Of a DNA stretch of 64,000 nucleotides, positions 44,359 through 52,188 are shown in pieces; positions within the stretch are counted from its first letter, which is position 1, and every line of letters begins with the position of its first letter. The notes beneath the pieces were generated by a model. That model searched no databases, was not told the DNA's origin, and worked only from the letters and a program-made list of their open reading frames with translations. Source of the stretch: CAZUDO01 sp964618895 (GTDB taxonomy: Bacteria; Desulfobacterota; Binatia; DP-6); contig CAZUDO010000012.1 of the NCBI GenBank assembly GCA_964618895.1, forward strand, positions 62,001 through 126,000. Direction: 5' to 3'. The position numbers were made by a program, and so were the translations under genes.

Positions 44359-45756
44359 ATGGCTCGGGGCCCGTGGCATGAAGAGGTCGATCTGGTCGTC
44401 GTCGGGGCGAGCGTCGGCGGCCTGGCCGCCGCCATTCTCGCGGCCGATCGCGGCTGCCGCACCATCGTCCTGGAGCGGAGCAAAGACCTCGGCGGGGGTG
44501 CCGTCACCGACAGCGAGCTGATCGCGGTCGCCGGGAGCCGCTTCCAGGCTACCGCGGGGGTCGCCGACAGCTCCCGCCAGCTGATCGACGACGCCCTCGC
44601 CGCCAGCCGCCATCATGCCGACCCCGCGCTGCTCGAGGCGCTGGTCGCCCAGGGCGCTGCCCTCGTCGCCTGGCTCGCGGATCGCTGCGGCTGCAAGGTG
44701 ACCCTCCTGCCCTCGCCGGGGGTGAGCGGGCACACGGTTGCGCGGCTGCACGCGCCGGGCGAACGGGGCGGCGCCGACCTGGTCGCAGACCTGTCACGGG
44801 CCGCCACCCACCACACGCGCATCGCCATCCGCACGGGGGCCGCCGTCGAGCATCTCGTGCGCGACGACGCCGGTGCGGTGCGTGCGGTCGCGGTACGGGG
44901 TGATCGCCGTGGCGTCACCCAGAACGTCGCCGGCCGCGTGCTTCTCGCGTGTGGCGGGTTCGTCGGCAACGACGAGCTCTTCGCCAGCCATGCGGAGGCC
45001 CTCGCGGACTTGCCGGCGCGCGGGTCGGGACGTGCCCTGGGGGACGGGTTGCGCCTCGGGCTCGAGATGGGCACCCGCACGACCCACCTGGGGGCGTGTC
45101 AGGTGACGCCGTTCCTCGCCATGCCCGGCGAGCTGGTGGTCACGGCTCCGCTCGTCGCCCTCGGCGCCATCCTGGTCAACCAGGTCGGACGGCGGTTCTT
45201 CGATGAAACCGTCGAGTCCGTGCCGCTGGCACGTGCCGTGCGAGCCCAACCGGGCCGGGTGGCGTACCTGGTCTTCGACGACCGCATCGCGACGGCGGCA
45301 CGCGCGATGGACCCCTTCTTCGCGCACGTCGTCCTCCCGCGCGCGGGCCGGCGGGGGGGCTCCATACCCGACCTCGCCAAGCAGTTCGAGATCAACGCCG
45401 ACGCTCTGGCGCTCGTGCTCGACACCTTCAATGCCAACCTCGACCTGGGCGGCGATCCCTTCGGGCGCGAGCGTGGCGGACAGCCCCTCGAGCCCCCACT
45501 GCACGCCATCCGCGTGACGGGCACACGCCTGCGAACGCTGGGGGGCCTCGCCGTCGATGCCGGCGCGCGTGTCCTCTCCGAGAGCGGGCAGCCGATCGCC
45601 AACCTCTACGCCACGGCCGGTGCCGCCGCGGGTCTCTCCGGCGAAGGCAGCGAGGGAACCCTGGACGGGATCGACGCTCTGGCCGCTCTGGGCCTTGGTC
45701 GTCTGGCCGCGCTCGATGTCAGCGCGGCAATCGCCGCCGCGGAAGCACCATCATAG
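44359..45756 (+). CDS. FAD-dependent dehydrogenase, FAD_binding_2 family (fumarate reductase/ketosteroid dehydrogenase-like)
   Basis: 465 aa. N-terminal Rossmann dinucleotide motif VVVGASVGGLAAAILAADRG with Glu at the strand end (VLERSKDLGGG); a capping domain; then VLLACGGFVGNDELFA, a motif of the fumarate-reductase/3-ketosteroid dehydrogenase family; and the C-terminal GGLAVDAGARVLS and AAAGLSGEGSEG closing the FAD site. Substrate unknown; a flavin 2,3-dehydrogenase on lipid or steroid-like rings is one option given the neighbours. ATG 44359 is the start nearest the Rossmann motif. Confidence 0.88.
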   Translation: MARGPWHEEVDLVVVGASVGGLAAAILAADRGCRTIVLERSKDLGGGAVTDSELIAVAGSRFQATAGVADSSRQLIDDALAASRHHADPALLEALVAQGAALVAWLADRCGCKVTLLPSPGVSGHTVARLHAPGERGGADLVADLSRAATHHTRIAIRTGAAVEHLVRDDAGAVRAVAVRGDRRGVTQNVAGRVLLACGGFVGNDELFASHAEALADLPARGSGRALGDGLRLGLEMGTRTTHLGACQVTPFLAMPGELVVTAPLVALGAILVNQVGRRFFDETVESVPLARAVRAQPGRVAYLVFDDRIATAARAMDPFFAHVVLPRAGRRGGSIPDLAKQFEINADALALVLDTFNANLDLGGDPFGRERGGQPLEPPLHAIRVTGTRLRTLGGLAVDAGARVLSESGQPIANLYATAGAAAGLSGEGSEGTLDGIDALAALGLGRLAALDVSAAIAAAEAPS

Positions 45757-45768
45757 ACGCGTGCCTCT

Positions 45769-45978
45769 TCAGCTTCCGAGGCCGCCGGCCGGGCCGGCGC
45801 AGAGATTCACGAGCGCGAAGAAGAGCTCGTCGAGCGAGGCGTACACGTAGGGCGAGGACACCATCCACGCGTCGAAATCGTCCGCGCGTGGACTCCAGCC
45901 CCGCAGGTCGTCACCGTACACGGGGAAGACCTCGCCACCGACCCGGAGATACGTCCGCCCCTCCACCCCCATCGCCAC
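45769..45978 (-). CDS. Small hypothetical protein (69 aa)
   Basis: Not recognised. The product is compact and rich in Val, Gly, Asp and aromatic residues (YLRVGGEVFPVYGDDLRGWS), ending in a proline/glycine tail. It sits 6 bp downstream of the acyltransferase on the same strand, so it may be co-expressed. ATG 45978 or 45972. No signal or membrane segment. Confidence 0.5.
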   Translation of the reverse strand: MAMGVEGRTYLRVGGEVFPVYGDDLRGWSPRADDFDAWMVSSPYVYASLDELFFALVNLCAGPAGGLGS

Positions 45979-45984
45979 CGCTCC

Positions 45985-46827
45985 TCATCCAAAGAAGACG
46001 GATCGTCGCTGCGCCTTCAACCGCCGCACCATCGCTTGAATGGTGCGGCGCACGCGCATCGCCTCGTACTGCGCCAGCGGGGCACGCGCTTCCCCATCGA
46101 CCGGGGTCAGGCGGATGGGTTTGCCGAAGCGGATGAACCACTTGGTCGGCAGGGGCACCGCCCCGAGGGCACCGAAGAACGGGAAGAACGGCGTGATCGG
46201 CACGTACGGCATGCCGAAGAGCCGCCCTAGGCCCTCCGCCCGCCCGACGACCGGATAGATCTCTTCCGCCCCCACGACCGCCACCGGCACCACCGGCACG
46301 TCGAGCGCCAGCGCGATGCGCGCGAAGCCCGCGCTGAACGGCCGCAGCCGATAACGATCCGCGAACGGCTTGGCCACTCCCGACACGCCCTCCGGGAAGA
46401 GCAGCACCAGCTCCCCCGCGCGGAGGAGCGCGGCCGTGTTCTCGCGGTTGGCCACCGCCCCCCCGACCTTGCGGTAGAAGGTGGCCACGGGACTCAGGTT
46501 CTCCACGAAGGCATCGTAGAGGAACCGGAGCGCCCGCTGGCCGTGCAACTGCGTGGCGGTGACGATCATCGCTCCGTCGAACGGCACCGCACCCGAGTGG
46601 TTGGACACGAGGAGTGCCGGGCCGTGCGCGGGGAGGTTCCGCACGCCACTCACCTCGATGCGCCAGTAGCGGTCGTGCAGGAACCGGAACGCCGGCTCGA
46701 CGCGCGCTCGGAACGCCGGGTCGAAACCGAAGACGTCGCCGTCGGCGGATGCATCCTGCTCCGCGCCCCGTCCGTGGGCTGTCGCGAGCCCGCCACCAGC
46801 GCCCCTGCCTCCGCGCACGCGCTCCAA
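45985..46827 (-). CDS. Lysophospholipid acyltransferase family protein (PlsC-like)
   Basis: 280 aa acyltransferase that would esterify an acyl-CoA/ACP to a phospholipid or related acceptor. Motif I appears as LLVSNHSGAVPFDGAMI (NHxxxxD: His and Asp present), motif III as LLFPEGVSG, and PVVPVAVVGAEEIYP follows. The N-terminal 35 residues are Gly/Arg-rich and poorly conserved, so the TTG at 46827 is a tentative start. It has its own predicted promoter after the MaoC gene. Confidence 0.85.
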   Translation of the reverse strand: MERVRGGRGAGGGLATAHGRGAEQDASADGDVFGFDPAFRARVEPAFRFLHDRYWRIEVSGVRNLPAHGPALLVSNHSGAVPFDGAMIVTATQLHGQRALRFLYDAFVENLSPVATFYRKVGGAVANRENTAALLRAGELVLLFPEGVSGVAKPFADRYRLRPFSAGFARIALALDVPVVPVAVVGAEEIYPVVGRAEGLGRLFGMPYVPITPFFPFFGALGAVPLPTKWFIRFGKPIRLTPVDGEARAPLAQYEAMRVRRTIQAMVRRLKAQRRSVFFG

Positions 46828-46841
46828 CCTCCGGTGTCGGT

Positions 46842-46869
46842 CCTATACCAGTGGCGGGTGGGAAGACAA
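46842..46869 (-). promoter_or_regulatory. Predicted promoter of the acyltransferase
   Basis: Minus strand TTGTCT (46869-46864), 16 bp, TATAGG (46847-46842), 14 nt before TTG 46827. Confidence 0.4.
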
Positions 46870-46888
46870 GATCGGATCGTGCTTTTTT

Positions 46889-47299
46889 TCAGACCAGGCG
46901 AACGGTCGCGGTACCGATCACGGGGCGCTCCCCATCCTCGTTCTCCATCCACACGTCGACCTCCACGGTGCGCAGGCGCGCGTCTTTCTGCGTCACCGTC
47001 CCGCACAGGCGAAATGTCCGTCCCGGGAGGACGAGCCCGCGAAAGGTGGTGCCGAGACGCCGCAGCGCTCCGCTCCCGGCCCAGCGCTCGATGTGCGTGG
47101 TGAGGAGCCCCATGCTCATGTTGCCCGGGGTGATCATGCCGGGGAGGCCCTCGGCACGCGCGCCGTCATCATCGGTGAAGCGCGGGCTCCACTGGCCTGC
47201 CGCGCGGGCGTAGTCGCGCACCTGCTCCTTGGGAAGAAACAGCGTCTGGACGGGGAGATCGTCGCCTTCCTGCACCGCGTCGAACGACAGCGCCACCAC
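46889..47299 (-). CDS. MaoC-like dehydratase, second subunit
   Basis: A 136-residue hot-dog-fold protein of the MaoC/(R)-enoyl-CoA hydratase group. The helix that normally bears GDxNPxH reads GQWSPRFTDDDGARAEG, so the catalytic Asp and His are not at their usual places. GLPGMITPGNMSMGLLTTHI is the family's central helix. It lies 7 bp after the partner MaoC_N gene and ends the seven-gene operon. Probably works as a heterodimer (inference). Confidence 0.85.
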   Translation of the reverse strand: MVALSFDAVQEGDDLPVQTLFLPKEQVRDYARAAGQWSPRFTDDDGARAEGLPGMITPGNMSMGLLTTHIERWAGSGALRRLGTTFRGLVLPGRTFRLCGTVTQKDARLRTVEVDVWMENEDGERPVIGTATVRLV

Positions 47300-47306
47300 G
47301 GCCCCC

Positions 47307-47735
47307 CTAGCGATGCATGAAGCGGTTGTCGACCACGGCCAGCATCTCGCCGCCTTGGTTGGTCAGGGTGAAACGGATGACCACAAACACCATGCTACCG
47401 CTGCGACCGGTCTTCTCGTAGACCTCGTGCAGCGTGCTGCGCACCGTGACCGTGTCGCCGGGGCGGATGGGCGTCCCGAGCTCGATGTCCTTGCCGGCGT
47501 CGAAGCCGGTGCGGACGTTGATGCTCTTGGGAATGCTCTCCGGGTAGAATTTGTTTCCCCGGAAGCGCACGCAGTAGGTCGGGTGCGCGACCAGGTCCGC
47601 TCCCGGCCGGGTGTACTCCGGCCGGCTCTCCCCGACCGCACGCGCGAAGGCGATCAGCTCCTCGGCCGTGACGGGATCGGAGACGGCGTGGTCGAATTCC
47701 TTGCCGAGGATCGCCGGGTCGATGCCGAGAGGCAT
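47307..47735 (-). CDS. MaoC N-terminal-type (FAS1-like) dehydratase subunit
   Basis: A 142-residue single hot-dog domain. It starts GIDPAILGKEFDHAVSDPVT, the typical N-terminus of the MaoC_dehydrat_N family, followed by HPTYCVRF and PIRPGDTVTVRSTLHEVYEK. Like Mycobacterium HadA/HadC or ChsH subunits it is separate from its partner. ATG 47735 gives the family start. It follows the glycosyltransferase by 10 bp. Confidence 0.87.
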   Translation of the reverse strand: MPLGIDPAILGKEFDHAVSDPVTAEELIAFARAVGESRPEYTRPGADLVAHPTYCVRFRGNKFYPESIPKSINVRTGFDAGKDIELGTPIRPGDTVTVRSTLHEVYEKTGRSGSMVFVVIRFTLTNQGGEMLAVVDNRFMHR

Positions 47736-47745
47736 GGGCGGAACG

Positions 47746-49089
47746 CTAGGCGATCGCCTTCGTCCTCGCAAGCGAGTCCCGGCGCGTGCGCGGGGCGACA
47801 TCGCGGTCGACGTGCAGAAGTCGACAGGCAGTGGCGGTGGCGAGCACGAACAGGATCGGCCGCATGGGCCACATGTACCGGGGCAGGGGCAGGAGCGCCC
47901 CCTGTACGCCGACGGCATACACGAGCACGAGGTAGAGCATCTCGACCGTCCGGTTCGCCGGCGAGAACGCCCGGCGGCGCTGGCGGAGCGCGACGAGCGC
48001 GCCCCGCAGTACCAGCGGCACGACCACCCAGTAGAGCCCCCGGAACAGCCAATACACCGCCCCCAGAGGCTCTCGCCGGCCGTCGGGCGCCCGGCTGGCC
48101 GGCCGGAAGAGGCCGTGCTGCACCTCGTAGACGTGGATCGGCGGACCCTGGATCTCGTCGAACTCCCACAGCGTCAGCCAGCGGCCGACCAGGTGCCAGC
48201 GTACGGTTACCCAGGGATCGACGCGCAGGCGGCGCCACAGCTCGGCGAGCGCCGCGGGCATCGAGGCGGAGAACTCCGCGTACCGCGGGTCGGCCATGTA
48301 CGGATACCCGCGCGGCGCCTCGTCACAGCGGAGATCGGGGTAGAGGGAGATGGCGAAGGTCTTGGCCAGGTAGACGGACCGCGGCGCACCGCGCGCGACC
48401 GCGCGTCGTGTGCACATCTCCCACGGAGCCACCACCACCAGGGCGGCCAGCACGAACAACACGGCCGCGCGGCGCCGCCCCTCACTTAACCCGCGCGCCG
48501 CCAGATGCACCCCCAGCACGACCGGCAGCAGCACGGCAAAGCTGCGGATCAGAACGAGGTAGCCGGCGAGCGCGCCGGCGACCAGCGCACCGGACGTTGA
48601 CGAGCGCTCGATCTGGCGTGCGACCAGGATGAGCAGCGCCATGAGCAGCAACGTGAACGGAGCCTCGGTCACGAGGAAAGCCGACGACGTGACCAGTACC
48701 GGGCAGCACGCCGACAGCACCCCGGGAACCCACGCCACCGCTCCCGACACGAGCCGACGCGCCAGGACGACCACTAGGAGCGGCATGAACGATGTCGCGA
48801 CCACCTGCCCCACCATCGCCACGGGGACGCCGCTCAGGAAATCGTCGCCGACGAAAAACGGGGCCAACATCCACGGGTAGCCGGGCGGCCAGTCGACGTG
48901 CGGCACGTACGGCGGGCGCAGGGCATCGGAGTACACCCCGTGGTGGACCAGGTTCCAGGCGAGCGTGAGGTAGTGGTACGCGTCCCCGTACAGGGTCTCC
49001 TCCGTGTCCATGCCCATGAGGAAGACGAGACGGATTCCCAGCGACAGGACCCACAGCAGGAGGAAGCCGAGTTCCCGGCGGACCGTCAC
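47746..49089 (-). CDS. Membrane glycosyltransferase, GT39/ArnT-like
   Basis: 447 aa with about ten predicted membrane spans. The first luminal loop holds the acidic pair motif DTEETLYGDAYHYLTLAWNL and WPPGYPWMLAPFF, as in polyprenyl-phosphate-dependent GT-C enzymes of the GT39/GT83 type. It would transfer a sugar from a lipid carrier to an envelope acceptor. GTG 49089 overlaps the PHP gene stop (GTGA) and is taken as the start. Its place among CoA-ester genes is unexpected. Confidence 0.82.
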   Translation of the reverse strand: MTVRRELGFLLLWVLSLGIRLVFLMGMDTEETLYGDAYHYLTLAWNLVHHGVYSDALRPPYVPHVDWPPGYPWMLAPFFVGDDFLSGVPVAMVGQVVATSFMPLLVVVLARRLVSGAVAWVPGVLSACCPVLVTSSAFLVTEAPFTLLLMALLILVARQIERSSTSGALVAGALAGYLVLIRSFAVLLPVVLGVHLAARGLSEGRRRAAVLFVLAALVVVAPWEMCTRRAVARGAPRSVYLAKTFAISLYPDLRCDEAPRGYPYMADPRYAEFSASMPAALAELWRRLRVDPWVTVRWHLVGRWLTLWEFDEIQGPPIHVYEVQHGLFRPASRAPDGRREPLGAVYWLFRGLYWVVVPLVLRGALVALRQRRRAFSPANRTVEMLYLVLVYAVGVQGALLPLPRYMWPMRPILFVLATATACRLLHVDRDVAPRTRRDSLARTKAIA

Positions 49090-49724
49090 CGGCCACGAAA
49101 ATCGACCGGCCGATAGCGCCCACCGCGCAGCTCTCGGACCAAGTCGTCGATGGTATGGATATCCGCCTCGAACTCGGTCGCGCAAATGCCGACGAAGCTC
49201 ACCAGGTGGGAGTCGCTGCCGCCGTAGGCACGATATCCGTAGCGCGCGATCAGCTCCTGCACGCGCGCGTCCTCACCCTTCCTACTGCCCCCGTTGAGGG
49301 CCTCGACGGCGAGCACCCCCTCCAGCGGGGGCTTGGTCTGATAGTGCGCCAGCAGTCCGACGTTCGGCCGCCCCGGATGACAGGGCAGGGCCACCCCGCC
49401 CAGTCGGGCCACTTCGGTGACGACCTCCTGCGCCGGCAGGCGGACGTTGGCGAAATCGAAGCGCGCCAGGATGTCGGCGTTCACGCCGTACACCAGCACG
49501 TGGCCGTAGTCCGTCTCCACCTCCGCGGCCGTGAAGATGCGGAAGCCGTACTGGTCTTCGAGCGCACGGTAGTCCCGGCACGGATCGAACTGGCGGTGCT
49601 CGGTGAGCACGAGCCCGTCGAGCGGCCGCTCGGCCCGCTTGCGCTGCAGCAGCTTCAGGTACGCCTCGACGGGCGCGCGACTGTCGTCCGACAGCTCCGA
49701 GTGCAAGTGCAGATCGAGGATCAT
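49086..49724 (-). CDS. PHP-domain metal-dependent phosphoesterase
   Basis: 212 aa. The motif LDLHLHSELSDDSR (HxH), GLVLTEHRQFD, GVALPCHPGRPN and GGSDSHLVSF are the metal ligands of the PHP fold (as in polymerase/histidinol phosphatases and 3',5'-nucleotide phosphatases). Substrate unknown. The ATG lies 7 bp after the DUF35 stop; the gene overlaps the glycosyltransferase start. Confidence 0.88.
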   Translation of the reverse strand: MILDLHLHSELSDDSRAPVEAYLKLLQRKRAERPLDGLVLTEHRQFDPCRDYRALEDQYGFRIFTAAEVETDYGHVLVYGVNADILARFDFANVRLPAQEVVTEVARLGGVALPCHPGRPNVGLLAHYQTKPPLEGVLAVEALNGGSRKGEDARVQELIARYGYRAYGGSDSHLVSFVGICATEFEADIHTIDDLVRELRGGRYRPVDFRGR

Positions 49725-49731
49725 GACGGGA

Positions 49732-50160
49732 TCATGCCGGCCTGAACTTGGGAAGCGTAATGTCGGGCGTGACGTCCTCGAACACGACCTCGACCGGCAT
49801 CCCGATGCGGACTGCCTCCGGGGCGCAGCAGACGATGTTGGTCATGAGACGCACGCCTTCGACCAGCTCGACGATGGCGAGCACGTAGGGCAGGTCGTCG
49901 CGGAAGCCGGGCGCCTGGTTCTGGTGCGTGACGGTGAAACTGTACACCGTGCCGCGGCCGCTCGCGCGCACCCAGTCGGTCGCGTCCGCGAGACAGCTCG
50001 GGCAGAGCGCGCGCGGGTAGAAGCGGGGCGTGCGGCAGGCGCGACAGCGCTGGACGTACACCTCGTGGCGCGCGAGCGCCTCCCAGTAGCCGCGCGACTC
50101 CTCGTCGATGCGCGGCAACGGCTTCTTGTACGGCTTCTCATCCGCCTTCGCGTCGGTCAT
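49732..50160 (-). CDS. Zn-ribbon and OB-fold protein (DUF35), thiolase partner
   Basis: 142 aa. The N-terminal rubredoxin-like zinc ribbon has VQRCRACRTPRFYPRALCPS with four cysteines in two pairs; the C-terminal OB fold is VMLTH-like with SGRGTVYSFTVTHQNQAPGF. DUF35 proteins are obligate partners of nondecarboxylating or aldolase-type thiolases (for example BbsA, Ltp2 partners). It follows the thiolase by 4 bp. Confidence 0.93.
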   Translation of the reverse strand: MTDAKADEKPYKKPLPRIDEESRGYWEALARHEVYVQRCRACRTPRFYPRALCPSCLADATDWVRASGRGTVYSFTVTHQNQAPGFRDDLPYVLAIVELVEGVRLMTNIVCCAPEAVRIGMPVEVVFEDVTPDITLPKFRPA

Positions 50161-50164
50161 CGCG

Positions 50165-51316
50165 TCAGCCTTGTCCGAGCACCAGCGTCACGCCGCTGTG
50201 CCGCTGTCCCAGCATTCCGCCCGTGCCATGCACCAGGGCGAGCCGGGCACCGGGCACCTGGCGCGGGCCGCATTCGCCACGCAGCTGCCGCGTCGCCTCG
50301 ATCACCAGGAAAATGCCGCGCATGCCCGGGTGGTTGGAGGAGAGCCCGCCGCCGTCGGGGTTGACCGGCAGCGGGCCGCCGAGCGCGATCCGCCCGCCGC
50401 TGCAGAACGCGCCGCCCTCGCCCGGGCGACAGAAGCCGAGGCCCTCCAACGTGGTGCACACCGTGATGGTGTACGAGTCGTAGACCAGGCACAGGTCGAT
50501 GTCGTCGTGCCGGACGCCGGCGCGCTCGAGCGCCAGCGGGCCCGATTGGCGGGCGGCCACATCGAGCAGGTCACGTGTGCCGATCTCGGCGTGCCGGACG
50601 GCCTCGGCACCGCCCAGCAGGACCACGGGCGGCTTCGGCAGATCGCAGGCCCGCTCGACCGACGTGAGCACGAGCGCCCCGCCGCCGTCCGAGATGACGC
50701 AGCAGTCGAGCAGGTGGAGCGGCGAGGAGATCACGCGCGAGGCCAGGACGTCGTCGACCGTGATCGGATCACGGTACTTGGCGTGCGAGTTGAGCCCCGC
50801 GTGCCGCCGCATCACGACCGCGATCTCGGCCAACTGCTCACTGGTGGTCCCGTAGTCGTGCATGTGGCGCTGCGCCACCAGCGCGTACGAGCCCACGATG
50901 GTGGGCCCGAACGGCGCCTCGAAGTGGTCGGGGGGGTCGGCGACGAAGCCGCCGCCGGTCCCGATCGCGAACCGTTCCGACGCCGCCGTCGACCCGTACG
51001 TGACCAGCGCCACATTGCACAACCCGGCGGCGATCGCCGCGGCAGCGTGCAGACAGTGCGACACGAACGACGAGCCCCCGATCGCCTGCGAGTCCATGTA
51101 GGCAGGGCGGAGGTTCAGGTGACCGGCGAGCGACATGATGCCGATCGGTCCGACGCCACTGGTGAACAGCCCGTCGACTTCTCGCACCGTGATCCCGGCG
51201 TCGGCGAGCGCGCCGCGGGCGCTCTCGGCGTGGATCTGGAAGGCGGTCTTGTCGGGCGCGTAGCGGGTGGGGTGCTCATAGGCCCCGACCACCGCCGTCT
51301 TTCCCCAGATACTCAC
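50165..51316 (-). CDS. Thiolase-fold lipid-transfer-type protein (SCP2-thiolase family)
   Basis: 383 aa. The fold is recognised from SQAIGGSSFVSHCLHAAAAI, DCCVISDGGGALVLTSVERA, LCLVYDSYTITVCTTLEGLG and the C-terminal NPDGGGLSSNHPGMRGIF with the active-site His. In related enzymes with DUF35 partners the reaction is retro-aldol or thiolytic cleavage of a bulky acyl-CoA. GTG 51316 overlaps the hydrolase stop (GTGA). The exact reaction is inference. Confidence 0.9.
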   Translation of the reverse strand: MSIWGKTAVVGAYEHPTRYAPDKTAFQIHAESARGALADAGITVREVDGLFTSGVGPIGIMSLAGHLNLRPAYMDSQAIGGSSFVSHCLHAAAAIAAGLCNVALVTYGSTAASERFAIGTGGGFVADPPDHFEAPFGPTIVGSYALVAQRHMHDYGTTSEQLAEIAVVMRRHAGLNSHAKYRDPITVDDVLASRVISSPLHLLDCCVISDGGGALVLTSVERACDLPKPPVVLLGGAEAVRHAEIGTRDLLDVAARQSGPLALERAGVRHDDIDLCLVYDSYTITVCTTLEGLGFCRPGEGGAFCSGGRIALGGPLPVNPDGGGLSSNHPGMRGIFLVIEATRQLRGECGPRQVPGARLALVHGTGGMLGQRHSGVTLVLGQG

Positions 51317-52119
51317 GCGCACCCCTCGGCGAAGCCCGCCACCAGACGATTGAAGGTGTCCGCCTGCTCGAGCGGCGCCTGATGCCCGGCAGCAGCGATC
51401 ACCTCGAGCCGGGCGCCACCGATGGCGCGCGCCAGCTCCTCGGCCGCGGACACCGGCGTCACCTGATCGTCGGCCCCGGCGACCACGAGTGCCGGCACGG
51501 CGATGCGCGGCAGCAGCGGCCGGGCCTCGAATGCCTGACACGCGAGCATATCCGTGTAACGCACGCGGGGGTCGGTCTTCACCTGCTCCGTCCATGCTTC
51601 GCGCATGAGCTCGAAGCCAGTCGCGGGCGAGAAGGTCTCGGTCGTGAACTGCTGCGGCAGGCGCCCGCGCACGACGTTGTGCAGGGTCTCGAGCTGCTCG
51701 GGTGCGAACGTGAAGCGCGGCGCCGTGCAGGCGAGGACCACGCCGGCGAGCCAGGCGGGCCGGCGGGCCGCCAGCACCATCGCGATCGCACCCCCCATGC
51801 TGCGGCCGACCAGCACGCACGGCCGCCGGCACACCACACCCACGAAGCGTTCGACGACGTCGGCATAGGCCTCGATGCGCGCCAACCCCTCGAGACCACT
51901 CGAACGACCATGTCCGGGCAGGTCGGGCGCGACGACACTGTGCGCGCCAGCCAGACCGTCGCACTGTCGCCGCCATATGCCGGCGTTGCTCCCCGCCGCA
52001 TGGACCAGGACGACGAGCGTTCCCCGATCGAGCGGCGGCCGCACGTCGGGGAGCGTGGTCGGCCCGGTGTGCAGGTAGTGCACGGCCGTGTCGTGGATGG
52101 TGACGTACTTGCTCGGCAA
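51313..52119 (-). CDS. Alpha/beta hydrolase
   Basis: 268 aa. Oxyanion motif LVHAAGSNAGIW, nucleophile elbow LVGRSMGGAIAM (Ser), acid in VVAGADDQVTPV (Asp) and His in AAGHQAPLEQ complete the triad. It resembles ring-cleavage or lactone hydrolases. TTG 52119 is used, 7 nt after a predicted -10 box; no ATG fits. It starts the operon hydrolase-thiolase-DUF35-PHP-GT-MaoC_N-MaoC. Confidence 0.88.
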   Translation of the reverse strand: MPSKYVTIHDTAVHYLHTGPTTLPDVRPPLDRGTLVVLVHAAGSNAGIWRRQCDGLAGAHSVVAPDLPGHGRSSGLEGLARIEAYADVVERFVGVVCRRPCVLVGRSMGGAIAMVLAARRPAWLAGVVLACTAPRFTFAPEQLETLHNVVRGRLPQQFTTETFSPATGFELMREAWTEQVKTDPRVRYTDMLACQAFEARPLLPRIAVPALVVAGADDQVTPVSAAEELARAIGGARLEVIAAAGHQAPLEQADTFNRLVAGFAEGCA

Positions 52120-52126
52120 GGCGTTC

Positions 52127-52156
52127 TGTGTAGGACGCGTGCGCGCGGGGTGTCAA
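52127..52156 (-). promoter_or_regulatory. Predicted promoter of the hydrolase-MaoC operon (leaderless)
   Basis: Minus strand TTGACA (52156-52151), 18 bp, TACACA (52132-52127), then 7 nt to TTG 52119. On the plus strand TATACT (52172-52177) is a possible -10 for the divergent TPR-zincin gene but without a good -35. Confidence 0.45.
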
Positions 52157-52188
52157 TTGATGCGGGCGCGATATACTCGCCCCACGCC

